This document shows, piece after piece, positions 1 through 8,141 of a stretch of 64,000 nt of DNA. The notes beneath the pieces are model-generated. The model was not told the DNA's origin, ran no database searches, and worked only from the letters and a program-made list of their open reading frames with translations. Source of the DNA: Sphingomonas sp. LHG3406-1 (GTDB lineage: Bacteria; Pseudomonadota; Alphaproteobacteria; Sphingomonadales; Sphingomonadaceae). Both the position numbers and the translations under genes were made by a program. Position 1 is the first letter of the stretch; the number at the start of each line of letters is the position of its first letter. The stretch covers positions 1,054,001-1,118,000 of the forward strand of contig NZ_CP069128.1 of the NCBI RefSeq assembly GCF_029637485.1. The letters run 5' to 3'.

Positions 1-1009
1 GATCGAGCTGATCGGTGGCCATCAGCCTGACCGTTGACCGCTTGAGAATGCGAACGCCGTCAAGAGTGCCGTCGTTGAGCAGCATTCGCGCGAAGCGCAT
101 GTAATCGTCTGCCGTGGAGGCGATACCGGCACCTCCCATGGTGAGCTTCCGACCAGGATCGAAATTCAGGCCGCGCTGTTCCTGCTCCGAGCTTCGCTGG
201 AGCCTTCCGTCAGGGATCGTCTCATACATGGTCGCAAGCCGGGGAAGGCGCTCCTGCGGCTGAGTCCAGGCGCTGTCCTTCATTCCGAGCGGCGTGAAGA
301 TATGTTCCCGCACAAATTGCTCGAAGGGGACTCCCGTGAGCCTCTCCACCAGGAGCGCCTGCACGTCGACGGCCGCGCTGTAATGCCAGCGCCTGCCGGG
401 GTGGAAGAGAAGGGGGACCTGTGCCAAGCGGCGGCCGAGCTCGCTTAAGTCATGACCGGGATTGAGCGGATCCAGCCGGGCCCACTCGCGCTCCGGATAG
501 CTGTCGCCAGACCCGTACCCGAAGCCGGCAGTGTGACGGAGAACGTCCCTGATGAGGATCGGGCGCTCGGGCGAGACCAGGATGGGGCTTGCCCTGCCAT
601 CGACGCCTTCGAACACCTTGGTCTGCGCAAACTCCGGAAGGTAGCGCGCCAGCGGATCGTCGAGGCCGAACCTTCCCTGTTCCCACAATTGCATAAGGGC
701 AACGCCGGTGACTGGCTTTGTCATGGAGTAGATCTGGAACAGCGTGTCGCGCCGCATCGCGCGACCTGCCTCGAGGTCGGCACTGCCGGCGGTGGCAAAG
801 TAGACCTCACGTCCGTTCTGCCAGATCAGCGCGGACACACCCGCGACCCGGCCGCTGGTCACCATGCCGGCGAGTGAGCGATCGATCCTCGGCTTGTTGA
901 TCTGAAAGGTCGTGGAGGCCGCCGTGGAGCGCTCTTGAGGGGCGGCATCCGCGGGAATGGCCGAGGCCAGGAACAGTGCCCCCAAGCCGCATGTCAGCGC
1001 CCTAAACAT
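1..1009 (-). CDS. serine hydrolase, beta-lactamase/esterase (class C fold) family, C-terminus outside the window
   Basis: Secreted or periplasmic serine hydrolase of the class C beta-lactamase/EstB/peptidase S12 group; the substrate cannot be told from sequence. The reading frame opens with an ATG at 1009 and stays open to the window edge (336 codons). Residues 1-22 form a signal peptide. The catalytic S-x-x-K motif is SMTK at residues 95-98, and the second motif is Y210-S-A in place of the canonical Y-x-N, a variant I recall from esterase-like members. The DDYMRFARMLL region typical of the family lies near the cut end. It is divergent from the Tat-exported oxidoreductase at 1216. The family call is secure; the function is not. 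Confidence 0.85.
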   Translation of the reverse strand, partial: MFRALTCGLGALFLASAIPADAAPQERSTAASTTFQINKPRIDRSLAGMVTSGRVAGVSALIWQNGREVYFATAGSADLEAGRAMRRDTLFQIYSMTKPVTGVALMQLWEQGRFGLDDPLARYLPEFAQTKVFEGVDGRASPILVSPERPILIRDVLRHTAGFGYGSGDSYPEREWARLDPLNPGHDLSELGRRLAQVPLLFHPGRRWHYSAAVDVQALLVERLTGVPFEQFVREHIFTPLGMKDSAWTQPQERLPRLATMYETIPDGRLQRSSEQEQRGLNFDPGRKLTMGGAGIASTADDYMRFARMLLNDGTLDGVRILKRSTVRLMATDQLD

Positions 1010-1215
1010 CGTCGCTTTCTCCCCTCTCGCCGAAGCTCTGCTCCCGTGCACCGATAACCTGCTTCTTCAAGCGCGTTCCCTCCCGAGCCTGCAGAAAGGC
1101 CATTGCCATACGCGTCCTTCTTGGCTGAGGTTAGCGCTACCATCGTCCGCAGGGTAGCGCCCTTCGGCCGCCTCCTGCGGAGAACAAGGCTTCGATGGCG
1201 ACACGGAGGGCATGC

Positions 1216-2442
1216 ATGAACGGCCAGAGCATCTCACGGCGAAGCTTTCTGGAAGTCGGGGGCGGGGCGACGGCGGTGTCGTTGGCTCTTGGACTATCTG
1301 CCGGACCCGGGCTGGCGCAATCACGGGTGACTGTACGCGCTGCAGGTCAGAAGATGCCCAATGGTGTGGAGCTTCCTGGAAGTCCGCCGGCACGAAGGGG
1401 AGCCGATAGCGTGGGTTTCGCGATCGTCGGCCTCGGGGATTATGCGCTGAAGCAGATGATGCCGCGCTTCGCGCAATCGAGGCGAGCCCACATCGCCGCC
1501 CTCGTCTCCGGCAACGCCGACAAGCTCGGCCAGGTCGGCGACGCCTACGGCATCCCCAGGAACGCTCGCTACTCCTACGAGGATTTCGGGAAGATCGCTT
1601 CCGATCGCCGGATCGACGCCGTCTACATCGTGCTGCCGAGCGGTCTTCATGCCGAATGGGCAGTCCGGGCGTTCGCCGCGGGCAAGCACGTCCTGTGCGA
1701 AAAGCCGATGGCGCTCTCCAGCGCCGAGTGCGAGCACATGATCGCGGCCGGGCGCCGGGCCGGGCGCAAGCTGATGATCGCCTACCGATCGCACTTCGAG
1801 CCGCACAATCGCAAAGCGATGGAGTTGATGAGCCAGGGTGCGGCCGGGCGCGTCAGGATGCTGCACAGCGTGCAATCCTATCGCATGGGGCCGACCACTC
1901 CCCGCGAGAACTGGCGCGCGAGTCGCGCCCTGGCCGGCGGCGGTCCGCTCGAGGATCTCGGCATCTATGGTCTCCAGGCGGCGCTCTACCTCACCGGTGA
2001 GATGCCCGAGACGGTGAGCGCAACCGTCTTCCGCCCGGAGGGCGATCCACGCTTCGCCGAAATCTACGCAAGCGTCGCCTCGCAGCTCCGTTTTCCGTCC
2101 GGCGCCATGGCGCAACTCGCCACGTCCTATGATTCCGCTGGCGCTAACTTCGCCGAAGTTCGCGGCACGTCGGGAACGCTGATCATGGATCCAGCCACCA
2201 ACTATTCCGGCCAGAAGATGCGGCTGGAAGGCCGCGATGGCCGTGCGTTCGACATGGGCGATCCGACCCTCCAGTTTGCCGGCCAGCTCGATCACTTCGC
2301 CGATGCCATCCGGGACAACAGCCCGATCAGGACCCCGGGCGAGATGGGCCTTCGCGACCTGCGCTTGATCGAGGCCATCTATGCCTCCGCGGCGGCCGAC
2401 CGTGCGATAAGGTTGAACGGCGATGGCAGCCTGAGGAGCTGA
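1216..2442 (+). CDS. Tat-exported Gfo/Idh/MocA family oxidoreductase (glucose-fructose oxidoreductase-like)
   Basis: NAD(P)-dependent sugar oxidoreductase, probably periplasmic. A twin-arginine signal (SRRSFLEVGGG, arginines 8-9) precedes the Rossmann fold, whose dinucleotide loop is GLGDYA at about residues 72-77. The diagnostic EKP motif lies at 162-164 and a C-terminal Gfo/Idh/MocA barrel follows. The length (408 residues) and Tat signal match glucose-fructose oxidoreductase relatives, which keep the cofactor tightly bound. An upstream ATG at 1195 is in frame, but GGAGGG at 1205-1210 lies five bases before the ATG at 1216, so the later start is preferred. The exact sugar substrate is unknown. 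The convergent neighbour is a secreted lactonase-like protein, a plausible functional partner. Confidence 0.88.
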   Translation: MNGQSISRRSFLEVGGGATAVSLALGLSAGPGLAQSRVTVRAAGQKMPNGVELPGSPPARRGADSVGFAIVGLGDYALKQMMPRFAQSRRAHIAALVSGNADKLGQVGDAYGIPRNARYSYEDFGKIASDRRIDAVYIVLPSGLHAEWAVRAFAAGKHVLCEKPMALSSAECEHMIAAGRRAGRKLMIAYRSHFEPHNRKAMELMSQGAAGRVRMLHSVQSYRMGPTTPRENWRASRALAGGGPLEDLGIYGLQAALYLTGEMPETVSATVFRPEGDPRFAEIYASVASQLRFPSGAMAQLATSYDSAGANFAEVRGTSGTLIMDPATNYSGQKMRLEGRDGRAFDMGDPTLQFAGQLDHFADAIRDNSPIRTPGEMGLRDLRLIEAIYASAAADRAIRLNGDGSLRS

Positions 2443-2472
2443 TCCGCTTCGGCCGCACCGCCTCCGGCCGTC

Positions 2473-3513
2473 CTATCGCGCGAACCTCGGGGAGCGATGG
2501 GGCGCGCCGCGAACGCGGGTGCGTATGGCGGCAAGCTTGTCGCTCGAGGTCATGAACAGGGTTCGCCCATCCGCTCCGCCGAAGGTGCAGTTGGAAACGG
2601 CCGCGCCGGTGGAGATAAGCCCCAGCCGCCGCCCGTCGGGGGCGAGGATGTGCACCCCGCCGGGGCCGGTCGCCCAGAGGTTGCCATGCTCGTCGACCGC
2701 CATGCCGTCGGGCAGGCCCGGCAGTCCGCTGGCGGCGAGGGCCCCCATGTCCGCGAAGACGCGGCGCCGGGACACTGTCCCATTCGCGGCAACATCGAAG
2801 GCCAGAATGACGGCCTGGGCCGGGTCGGAGTTGGACACGTACAAGGTCCTTCCGTCCGGCGAGAAGGCAATCCCGTTGGGGAAGCTTAGCCTGTCTTCCA
2901 CCAGGCGCACGCTGCCATCGGGTGACCGCCGGTACACTCCGTTGACGGACTGCTCTTTCAGCGGCGACGAATCCAGCCCTTCGAGGCCATAGGGCGGATC
3001 GGTAAACCAGACCGATCCGTCGCGCGCCACCGCAAGATCGTTGGGCGAGTTGAACTTCCGTCCGTTGTAACGGGTGCTCAGAAGGCGTTTCGCCTTGGTC
3101 CTGAGGTCGAGCACGGCAATGGCGCGATTGCCCTGATCGGCCAGCAGGATGGCTCCCGGACCGCCAGGCTTGAGCCCGTTGGAACCCGCCTCCCGAAATC
3201 CGCTCGAAGCCGTTCCACCCGACGGATGGAGGAAGAGTGCCGCACCCCCGGCAGATGTCCAACGGTAGATGCGGTTCGCGGGCACGTCGCTGAAAAGGAG
3301 GTAGTCGCCCTTGGCGATCCACACCGGTCCTTCGCTCCAGCGAAACCCGCTTGCCAGCACCTGCACGGCCGCCCCCTGCGGCACGAGCTTGCTCGTCTGG
3401 GGCTCGAGCCGCTGAACTGCAGGGATGCTGGGCGATGGAGTCGTGGCCGCCCAGCTTGTCGCGGCGACCAAGGCCAGCGGGATGAAGAGACCAAGAACTG
3501 TTCGACTTGTCAT
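2473..3513 (-). CDS. secreted SMP-30/gluconolactonase/LRE family protein
   Basis: Six-bladed beta-propeller of the SMP-30/gluconolactonase family, likely hydrolysing a sugar lactone in the periplasm. The start at 3513 gives a 346-residue protein with a clear N-terminal signal peptide ending near SWA; a longer frame from 3612 adds 33 residues of non-signal sequence and is less likely. Family landmarks are FRWSEGPVW near residue 60, FNSPNDLAV, NGIAFSPDGRTLYVSN and PDGMAVDEHGNLWATG, which carry the metal-binding Glu, Asn and Asp residues. The gene is convergent with the oxidoreductase, with 30 bases between the stops. Oxidation of a sugar to a lactone and its hydrolysis by this protein is an attractive but unproven pairing. 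Confidence 0.85.
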   Translation of the reverse strand: MTSRTVLGLFIPLALVAATSWAATTPSPSIPAVQRLEPQTSKLVPQGAAVQVLASGFRWSEGPVWIAKGDYLLFSDVPANRIYRWTSAGGAALFLHPSGGTASSGFREAGSNGLKPGGPGAILLADQGNRAIAVLDLRTKAKRLLSTRYNGRKFNSPNDLAVARDGSVWFTDPPYGLEGLDSSPLKEQSVNGVYRRSPDGSVRLVEDRLSFPNGIAFSPDGRTLYVSNSDPAQAVILAFDVAANGTVSRRRVFADMGALAASGLPGLPDGMAVDEHGNLWATGPGGVHILAPDGRRLGLISTGAAVSNCTFGGADGRTLFMTSSDKLAAIRTRVRGAPHRSPRFAR

Positions 3514-3660
3514 GCCACTTTGCACTGCCTGAAGGGTGGTGTGAGAAGGTACTTGGCCGCCGTTGCCGGTTGATCGGATTAACTGGACGAGGGCAAGCCT
3601 TATGACTCGCAACCTCCCCGACAGATGGCGACTACTGTTGCCCGTCCAGGCATGCGGGCG

Positions 3661-3690
3661 AATGTCCGCCTTCGACCCATTGCTGACAAT
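3661..3690. repeat. degenerate 30-bp palindrome, family A, copy 1
   Basis: AATGTCCGC and GCTGACAAT flank a TTCGACCCA-like core. It is similar to the copies at 4312, 6324, 6463, 7611, 8185 and 12565 and lies between two genes. Confidence 0.65.
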
Positions 3691-3694
3691 CAGA

Positions 3695-4279
3695 TCATCT
3701 CATTTCACCGCAATCAAAAGCCTTGATGATGACTCGGGCATCGGCAATCCTCTCGGAACTCGCCGAGTGGAAAAGAACGTTGCCCTCCCAGACCTCGAAC
3801 CGGTCGGTGCATCCATCGGCGATGAGCCAACCATCAGATTCAGTGACGATTAATTGACCGAGAAAACCTGCCAAAAGGCCAGCTTCGGTTTGATGTTCAA
3901 GGCTTAGCTCAAGTTGGTCTAGTTCAGCGTACGGATGTGCATCGAACACATGGCCCGGCGCTTCATCTATCGACCGCATTTCGCCTAAGCCACGGCGTGC
4001 AGCCGTCAGGAAGGATGATCCGAAATGGTGGGTGTTCTCCTCCCAGTGGGCGATCCATAGGAGACGCCTCGTCTGTGAGGGAAACCACCGGTTTACCGCG
4101 TCGATGAAGTAAGGCAGGCGCGATGCATTAGAAGGGGGAGCTGCAACCAGCCTCGTCTGCGTACTCGCAATGTCAGCCTTGAGGACTAATGCTCTTCGAT
4201 ACCATCGATGTTCATCGGACACAGAGAAGTCTGAGAGATCGAAGGATTCGAAGGCTTCAGCAGGGGAGACGCAATGCAT
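3695..4279 (-). CDS. hypothetical protein, 194 residues
   Basis: I do not recognise the family. The frame encodes a soluble, slightly acidic protein with no signal peptide or membrane segment. It contains a WIAHWEENTHHFGSS stretch and a LLAGFLGQLIVTESDGWLIADG stretch that look like ordered sequence rather than the Arg/Pro/Ser-rich text of antisense frames. The composition and an ATG start at 4279 support a real gene. It is divergent from the beta-hydroxylase at 4418, and its 3' end runs up to the palindromic repeat at 3661. The style recalls small immunity or stress-related proteins, but there is no positive evidence for that. Confidence 0.55.
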   Translation of the reverse strand: MHCVSPAEAFESFDLSDFSVSDEHRWYRRALVLKADIASTQTRLVAAPPSNASRLPYFIDAVNRWFPSQTRRLLWIAHWEENTHHFGSSFLTAARRGLGEMRSIDEAPGHVFDAHPYAELDQLELSLEHQTEAGLLAGFLGQLIVTESDGWLIADGCTDRFEVWEGNVLFHSASSERIADARVIIKAFDCGEMR

Positions 4280-4311
4280 GCCTTACAATACCGTAACGAT
4301 GTTCGGAACGC

Positions 4312-4340
4312 ATGTCCGCTTCCCACCCAGAGCGGACAGC
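4312..4340. repeat. family A palindrome, copy 2
   Basis: ATGTCCGCTTCCCACCC followed by AGCGGACAGC, in the spacer between the hypothetical gene at 3695 and the beta-hydroxylase. Arms and core match the other family A copies. Confidence 0.65.
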
Positions 4341-4417
4341 AGCCGTTTGAGAGTCCTGTATCACGGCTAGCCGCTAGAGCGGTTGATTCCAGAGAGGAAG
4401 ACCGCGAAGCTTCGCCC

Positions 4418-5089
4418 ATGCAATTTAGCAAGCCCCTGCTGCGACTACCCATCACCTTCTGTGTGCAGACACTTACGGCAGAAGTGGCGGCCCTGCCGCC
4501 GACAGCGTGGATGCCGCATCCGCAGGGCTTTCCCGGCAATGATGCCGTTCCGCTCGTTGCGGCTGATGGCGGGCTCAACGATCGGTTGCGCGGCGTCATG
4601 GAGCCAACTGAGCATCTGGCGCGCTGTCCCTACATCGCCGCACTGATGGCCGAGCTCGGCGGCGTTTGGGGGCGGAGCCGGCTCATGGGCCTTGGGCCCG
4701 GGGCCGAGGTCCCCGGCCATGTCGACACCAATCACTATTGGCGCACCCACATCAGGATTCACATCCCAGTGATCACCAACCCACAGGTCACCTTCACCTG
4801 CGGCGACGAGAGCGTCCACATGGCGGCGGGAGAATGCTGGGTGTTCGATTCCTTCCAGCGCCACAATGTCCAGAACAAGGGCAAGGACAAGCGCGTGCAC
4901 CTTGTTCTCGACACTGTGGGCGGTGAGCAGTTGTGGGCGCTGCTCGACGCAGCCGGACGTGACCTCGCGCCATCGGAACCCTGGATGCCGGGCAATCGAG
5001 AACTACCGCCCCTCTCCTTCGAGCGGGTCAACACGCCGGCAGTTAATGACGCCTTGGGAAATGAGGTGCCATCTCGATTATCTCGCTAG
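4418..5089 (+). CDS. aspartyl/asparaginyl beta-hydroxylase domain protein, catalytic part, frame broken near its 3' end
   Basis: Fe(II)/2-oxoglutarate-dependent hydroxylase of the Asp/Asn beta-hydroxylase family. Start ATG 4418 (MQFSKPLL) is chosen over the in-frame 4274 because the conserved region begins there. Expected iron ligands are H101-V-D103 in GHVDTNHYW and H149 in FDSFQRHN, with R159 as the 2-oxoglutarate contact in RVHLVLD. The frame ends at 5089 in a non-conserved tail. Removing one A from the TTAATG at 5043-5048 joins it directly to the 113-residue frame at 5046-5387, giving a single protein of about 322 residues. It is probably a mutated or mis-sequenced gene; the catalytic core is intact. 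The sulfotransferase follows. Confidence 0.8.
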   Translation: MQFSKPLLRLPITFCVQTLTAEVAALPPTAWMPHPQGFPGNDAVPLVAADGGLNDRLRGVMEPTEHLARCPYIAALMAELGGVWGRSRLMGLGPGAEVPGHVDTNHYWRTHIRIHIPVITNPQVTFTCGDESVHMAAGECWVFDSFQRHNVQNKGKDKRVHLVLDTVGGEQLWALLDAAGRDLAPSEPWMPGNRELPPLSFERVNTPAVNDALGNEVPSRLSR

Positions 5090-5387
5090 CCATCTGCCCG
5101 CCGGCGTCCCGGCCAGCGACGTGATCAGCCGGATGGAGCGGTTTATCTCGGCCTGGCACGCGGTCTGGGCGCAATTCGGTGAACGGGAGGACGGTCAGCC
5201 GGCCTACCGCCGGCTCATCAAAACGGCGCGTGGCGATCTGGCCGCGCTCGGTGCCGGTCAGATTAGCCTTACCAACAGTGTACCATTCGCTTACGCACTC
5301 GATGCACTCATCTTCGCCAACGCCGTGACTAGGATCCAGGCAGAGCCGGCAGCCGGAGCCACGGCGTCCGCCCGTGTCGCTTCGTGA
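5046..5387 (+). pseudogene. C-terminal part of the Asp/Asn beta-hydroxylase, out of frame
   Basis: This frame (MTPWEMRCHLDYL onward, 113 residues) has normal protein composition and continues the hydroxylase after a one-base shift at 5043-5048. Its ATG at 5046 lies inside the upstream frame and its TGA at 5385-5387 overlaps the GTG start of the sulfotransferase. Two readings are possible. It may be the displaced C-terminal helical segment of the hydroxylase (preferred), or a separately translated small protein coupled through the overlap. No good ribosome site precedes 5046. Confidence 0.6.
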
Positions 5388-6262
5388 CGTTATCGCTGGC
5401 CGCGACATTGCCTGCGGGAAGCTTCCGGGCGCTGATCGAGCGGCCCGTCTTCATCATGAGTTCGCCGCGATCGGGCTCGACCTTGTTGTTCGAAACGCTG
5501 GCCCAGTCGCCAGGCCTGTTCACTATTGGCCGGGAGAGTCATAATGTGATCGAGGGCATTCGCGCCTTTTCGACGCCGGCGCGGGGGTTCACGTCCAACC
5601 GGCTGACCGAAGCGGACGCCGATCCTGACCAGATCGAGTTACTGGCACAGGCGTTCTACGAAAGATTGCACGATCGGAATGGCCGCACTGCTAGCGGGCG
5701 CGTGAGAATGCTCGAGAAGACGCCCAAGAATGCCCTGCGAGTTCCGTTCTTCGCCGCTGCTTGGCCTGATGCCACTTTCCTCTTCCTCTACCGGGATGCA
5801 CGCGAGACGATCGCAAGCATGATGGAGGCTTGGCGATCCGGCATGTTCCGGACCTATCCGCGCCTGCCGGGCTGGACCGGATATCCGTGGTCACTTTTGC
5901 TCGTTCCCGGCTGGGAGAACCTCAAGGGCCTTCCACTGCCTCACATCGTGGCCCGGCAATGGGCAACGGCCATGGATTTCCTGATCAACGATCTTGCCAG
6001 TTTGCCTCCGCAGCAGGTGCGAGCGATGACGTACGAGAATGTCATCGCTGCGCCTCAGCACGCAATGCAAGAACTTTCAGCATCGCTCGACCTCTCCTGG
6101 GATCGTTCGCTGGGTGCCCACCTCCCAAAATCGAGAACTACCGTGTCGGATCCTGCACCGGACAAATGGCGGGCGAACGAAGAGGTGATCGAGATGGTGT
6201 GGCCGCTCGTGAAGGACACTGACGAAAAGGCGCGAGCCTTCGCCGATCGCCACCGCGTCTGA
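5384..6262 (+). CDS. sulfotransferase family protein
   Basis: PAPS-dependent sulfotransferase fold, 292 residues. The 5'-phosphosulfate loop is SSPRSGSTLL at residues 26-35 and the 3'-phosphate-binding region is LYRDARETIASM at about 135-146. It starts with GTG at 5384, overlapping the end of the hydroxylase reading frame (GTGA), so the two were translationally coupled. A 2-oxoglutarate hydroxylase beside a sulfotransferase suggests hydroxylation followed by sulfation of one acceptor, or modification of a shared peptide or lipid; this is inference. The acceptor cannot be predicted. If the upstream frameshift is real, coupling, and so expression, may be reduced. Confidence 0.85.
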   Translation: MTLSLAATLPAGSFRALIERPVFIMSSPRSGSTLLFETLAQSPGLFTIGRESHNVIEGIRAFSTPARGFTSNRLTEADADPDQIELLAQAFYERLHDRNGRTASGRVRMLEKTPKNALRVPFFAAAWPDATFLFLYRDARETIASMMEAWRSGMFRTYPRLPGWTGYPWSLLLVPGWENLKGLPLPHIVARQWATAMDFLINDLASLPPQQVRAMTYENVIAAPQHAMQELSASLDLSWDRSLGAHLPKSRTTVSDPAPDKWRANEEVIEMVWPLVKDTDEKARAFADRHRV

Positions 6263-6323
6263 CGGGGCTCTGAGCACGCTTGCCGCTTAGCTAAGTCGTC
6301 CCACTTACCATCTACCCTCCGCC

Positions 6324-6354
6324 ATGTCCGGCTTCCACCCGTTGCGGACATTGA
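6324..6354. repeat. family A palindrome, copy 3
   Basis: CATGTCCGGCTTCCACCC followed by GTTGCGGACATTG. It lies 27 bases before the tRNA-like sequence. Confidence 0.65.
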
Positions 6355-6380
6355 CTGCGAATGTGGCTGGGCCACAGCAA

Positions 6381-6457
6381 CCGCTCCTAGCTCAACTGAA
6401 TAGGACGCCAAGCTTCGAACCCGGAGGTTGGGGGTTCGAGCCCCTCGGAGCGGGCCA
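6381..6457 (+). pseudogene. degenerate tRNA-Arg(UCG)-like sequence
   Basis: A 77-base stretch with full tRNA layout. Acceptor CCGCTCC (6381-6387) pairs exactly with GGAGCGG (6447-6453), followed by discriminator G and an encoded CCA (6455-6457). The T arm is GGGGG-TTCGAGC-CCCTC. The anticodon loop is CTTCGAA, giving anticodon UCG (Arg). The D stem GCTC/GGAC has one mismatch and one wobble, and the anticodon stem CCAAG/CCCGG has two A-C mismatches. Three broken pairs argue for a pseudogene or a recombination remnant rather than a working tRNA. Family A palindromes lie on both sides. Confidence 0.7.
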
Positions 6458-6462
6458 GGGCC

Positions 6463-6490
6463 AAATGTCTGCTTGGATGGAAAGCGGGCC
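6463..6490. repeat. family A palindrome, copy 4
   Basis: AAATGTCTGCTTGGATGG followed by AAAGCGGGCC, starting six bases after the CCA end of the tRNA-like sequence. Confidence 0.5.
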
Positions 6491-6614
6491 CAAGCTGGAC
6501 TCGAGAAATTTCCGGCACTGCCTGCAGGGGCTATATACTTTTTGTTAATTTAGGTTGATCCTTGAGCTTCGGTTTCGTGCCGAGTCGTCGAATTGCGGAT
6601 CGGGGAGAGAGCCG

Positions 6615-7595
6615 ATGACCGTTGGACGCTGCGCTCTGCTTTGCCTGCTTGTCTTGCCTGCTCCGCTAAGTGCTCAAAAGAGTAGCGGAAGTCAGCCTCA
6701 GGAAATCTTCTATCGGGCGCCGTACGGCAAGGGGACGCAACTCGTAGCCACGGCGAGGGACGGCAGCAATCTCTCGAGAATATATGAAGACGCGGGAAGC
6801 TCATACTTCGGTTTCGATGTGGGATCGGCCGACAGTGGAGTGATCATCATCGGCTCACGGACTGGCGAATTGAGGCTCGTTCGATACGCCAAAAATAGTT
6901 CGGGTGTTTTTGGTCGCACGAGCGTCACCACCCTGCTCACTGGCATCTATCCAGGATCGGCAGTGGACCTGTCCCCTGACGGCACTCGCATCGCATATCG
7001 AGCTGCAACCGGGGGAGCGTTGATGGTGTACGATCTGAACGATCGCTCGAGTACCGAGTGGTTACGCGGTCCCTGGGCTTGGGACTTCGTTTGGGCGCGG
7101 GGCGGAGCAAGCTTGGTCCTGCTTGAGCAGTACAATTCCAATGACCAACGCAGCAGGCTGTACGAACTGAGGGCTCCAGGCCAAGCGATCGAGATACTCA
7201 ATCACCGCCGCTTGGATGCAGTCGAGGTGTCCCGGCTCAAAAGTGACGAACTTCTGCTGAGCTACAACAGCGACGATGGCAGCGCTCACGTTGGCACCTG
7301 GCGCATGCCGACGACGCTTGCTGACGGAAGCACGTCCGCCGGTGAATGGATCGTGCCCAGCCTTGCTGGTCGAAGCGCCGCTTTCAAGGGCGTCTTCTCC
7401 TGTGACGACAAGTATCTTCTCTATGGTGGCGCGGGCCCGTCAGGTCAGCAGATTTGGCTGACGAAAACCCTGCCAAGTGGCGCTGACGTCGCAATCAGCA
7501 AGGCTGCCGCGAACGCGATCCCTCAGAGTTGGTCGCGATGCGTCACAGCTCCGGCAAGTTCTGGATCTGCGCTTGAGTTTCGTGGAGTGCCCTGA
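6615..7595 (+). CDS. secreted TolB-like WD40/PD40 beta-propeller protein
   Basis: A 326-residue exported protein built from beta-propeller repeats; no enzymatic motif is seen. The start is ATG 6615, preceded by GGGGAGAGA at 6602-6610, and gives a clean signal peptide (MTVGRCALLCLLVLPAPLSA). An in-frame ATG at 6555 would bury the signal. The blade signature DLSPDGTRIAYRA followed by LMVYDLND is typical of PD40/TolB repeats, with weaker copies before and after. There is no partner gene nearby and family A repeats flank it on both sides. TolB proper belongs to the Tol-Pal system, but the lack of Tol neighbours argues against that role. A surface or periplasmic binding function is the best guess. 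Confidence 0.75.
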   Translation: MTVGRCALLCLLVLPAPLSAQKSSGSQPQEIFYRAPYGKGTQLVATARDGSNLSRIYEDAGSSYFGFDVGSADSGVIIIGSRTGELRLVRYAKNSSGVFGRTSVTTLLTGIYPGSAVDLSPDGTRIAYRAATGGALMVYDLNDRSSTEWLRGPWAWDFVWARGGASLVLLEQYNSNDQRSRLYELRAPGQAIEILNHRRLDAVEVSRLKSDELLLSYNSDDGSAHVGTWRMPTTLADGSTSAGEWIVPSLAGRSAAFKGVFSCDDKYLLYGGAGPSGQQIWLTKTLPSGADVAISKAAANAIPQSWSRCVTAPASSGSALEFRGVP

Positions 7596-7610
7596 TCCTC
7601 TTGGCAGCTT

Positions 7611-7640
7611 AATGTCCGCCATGGGTGGGAAGTGGACTGT
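7611..7640. repeat. family A palindrome, copy 5
   Basis: AATGTCCGCCATGGGTGGG followed by AAGTGGACTG, about 16 bases after the stop of the propeller gene. Confidence 0.55.
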
Positions 7641-7875
7641 GCCGCTATGACTGCCTTGGGCTTACTGACCTTGCTCAGCAGCTCACGAGATAGACGACCG
7701 ATAGATCAAGAACGGGGCTGAAGTGACAGCGGCTCTAGTCGTCAGACCGCTGTCCGCTGCTGTCTTTTGCCCCGTAACCGCGTGTATGAGGGCCTCCAAA
7801 ACACCGCCATTCGAGCCTCCGACAACTCAAGACTGGTGATCGACCGAACACCCACCAAAGGAGGGGACGCGGCCC

Positions 7876-8124
7876 TTATAGAGAAGGTCTCCCTTTCCGA
7901 ACGGCGACTACACAGAGTGCAAGGACACCAGTCGATATAACGAGGAACGGTAAGGCGAACCGCACCCAGAACGGTTGACCACCGCTAGCTAGCATGACTG
8001 AGACGGTCACAAGAACAGTGGTCACGATGCCACCGGCAAAGGTCAGCCAGCCCTGCCAAGTCGCGGGGGCAAATCTGATGCGACCACCTTCGCGCCTGTA
8101 GACGAACCACGGTTTACTGCTCAC
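7876..8124 (-). CDS. small inner-membrane protein with two transmembrane segments
   Basis: An 82-residue protein starting with GTG at 8124. An N-terminal soluble stretch (KPWFVYRREGGRIRFAP) leads into a TWQGW motif and two hydrophobic helices at about residues 28-47 and 54-74, with a basic C-terminus. Short proteins of this layout, with a W-x-G-W entry into the first helix, occur often in sphingomonads and are uncharacterised. The composition and hydropathy pattern support a real gene. It stands alone between two repeat-rich spacers, and no function can be assigned. Confidence 0.6.
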   Translation of the reverse strand: MSSKPWFVYRREGGRIRFAPATWQGWLTFAGGIVTTVLVTVSVMLASGGQPFWVRFALPFLVISTGVLALCVVAVRKGRPSL

Positions 8125-8141
8125 CCTCCGAGTATTGGGGT

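Noticed and set aside
452..877. A plus-strand 141-codon frame over the serine hydrolase
   Set aside because: It lies antisense to a gene with catalytic motifs and has no motif of its own.
1321..2295. A 324-codon minus-strand frame over the Gfo/Idh oxidoreductase
   Set aside because: Antisense shadow; the plus strand carries the Tat signal, Rossmann and EKP motifs.
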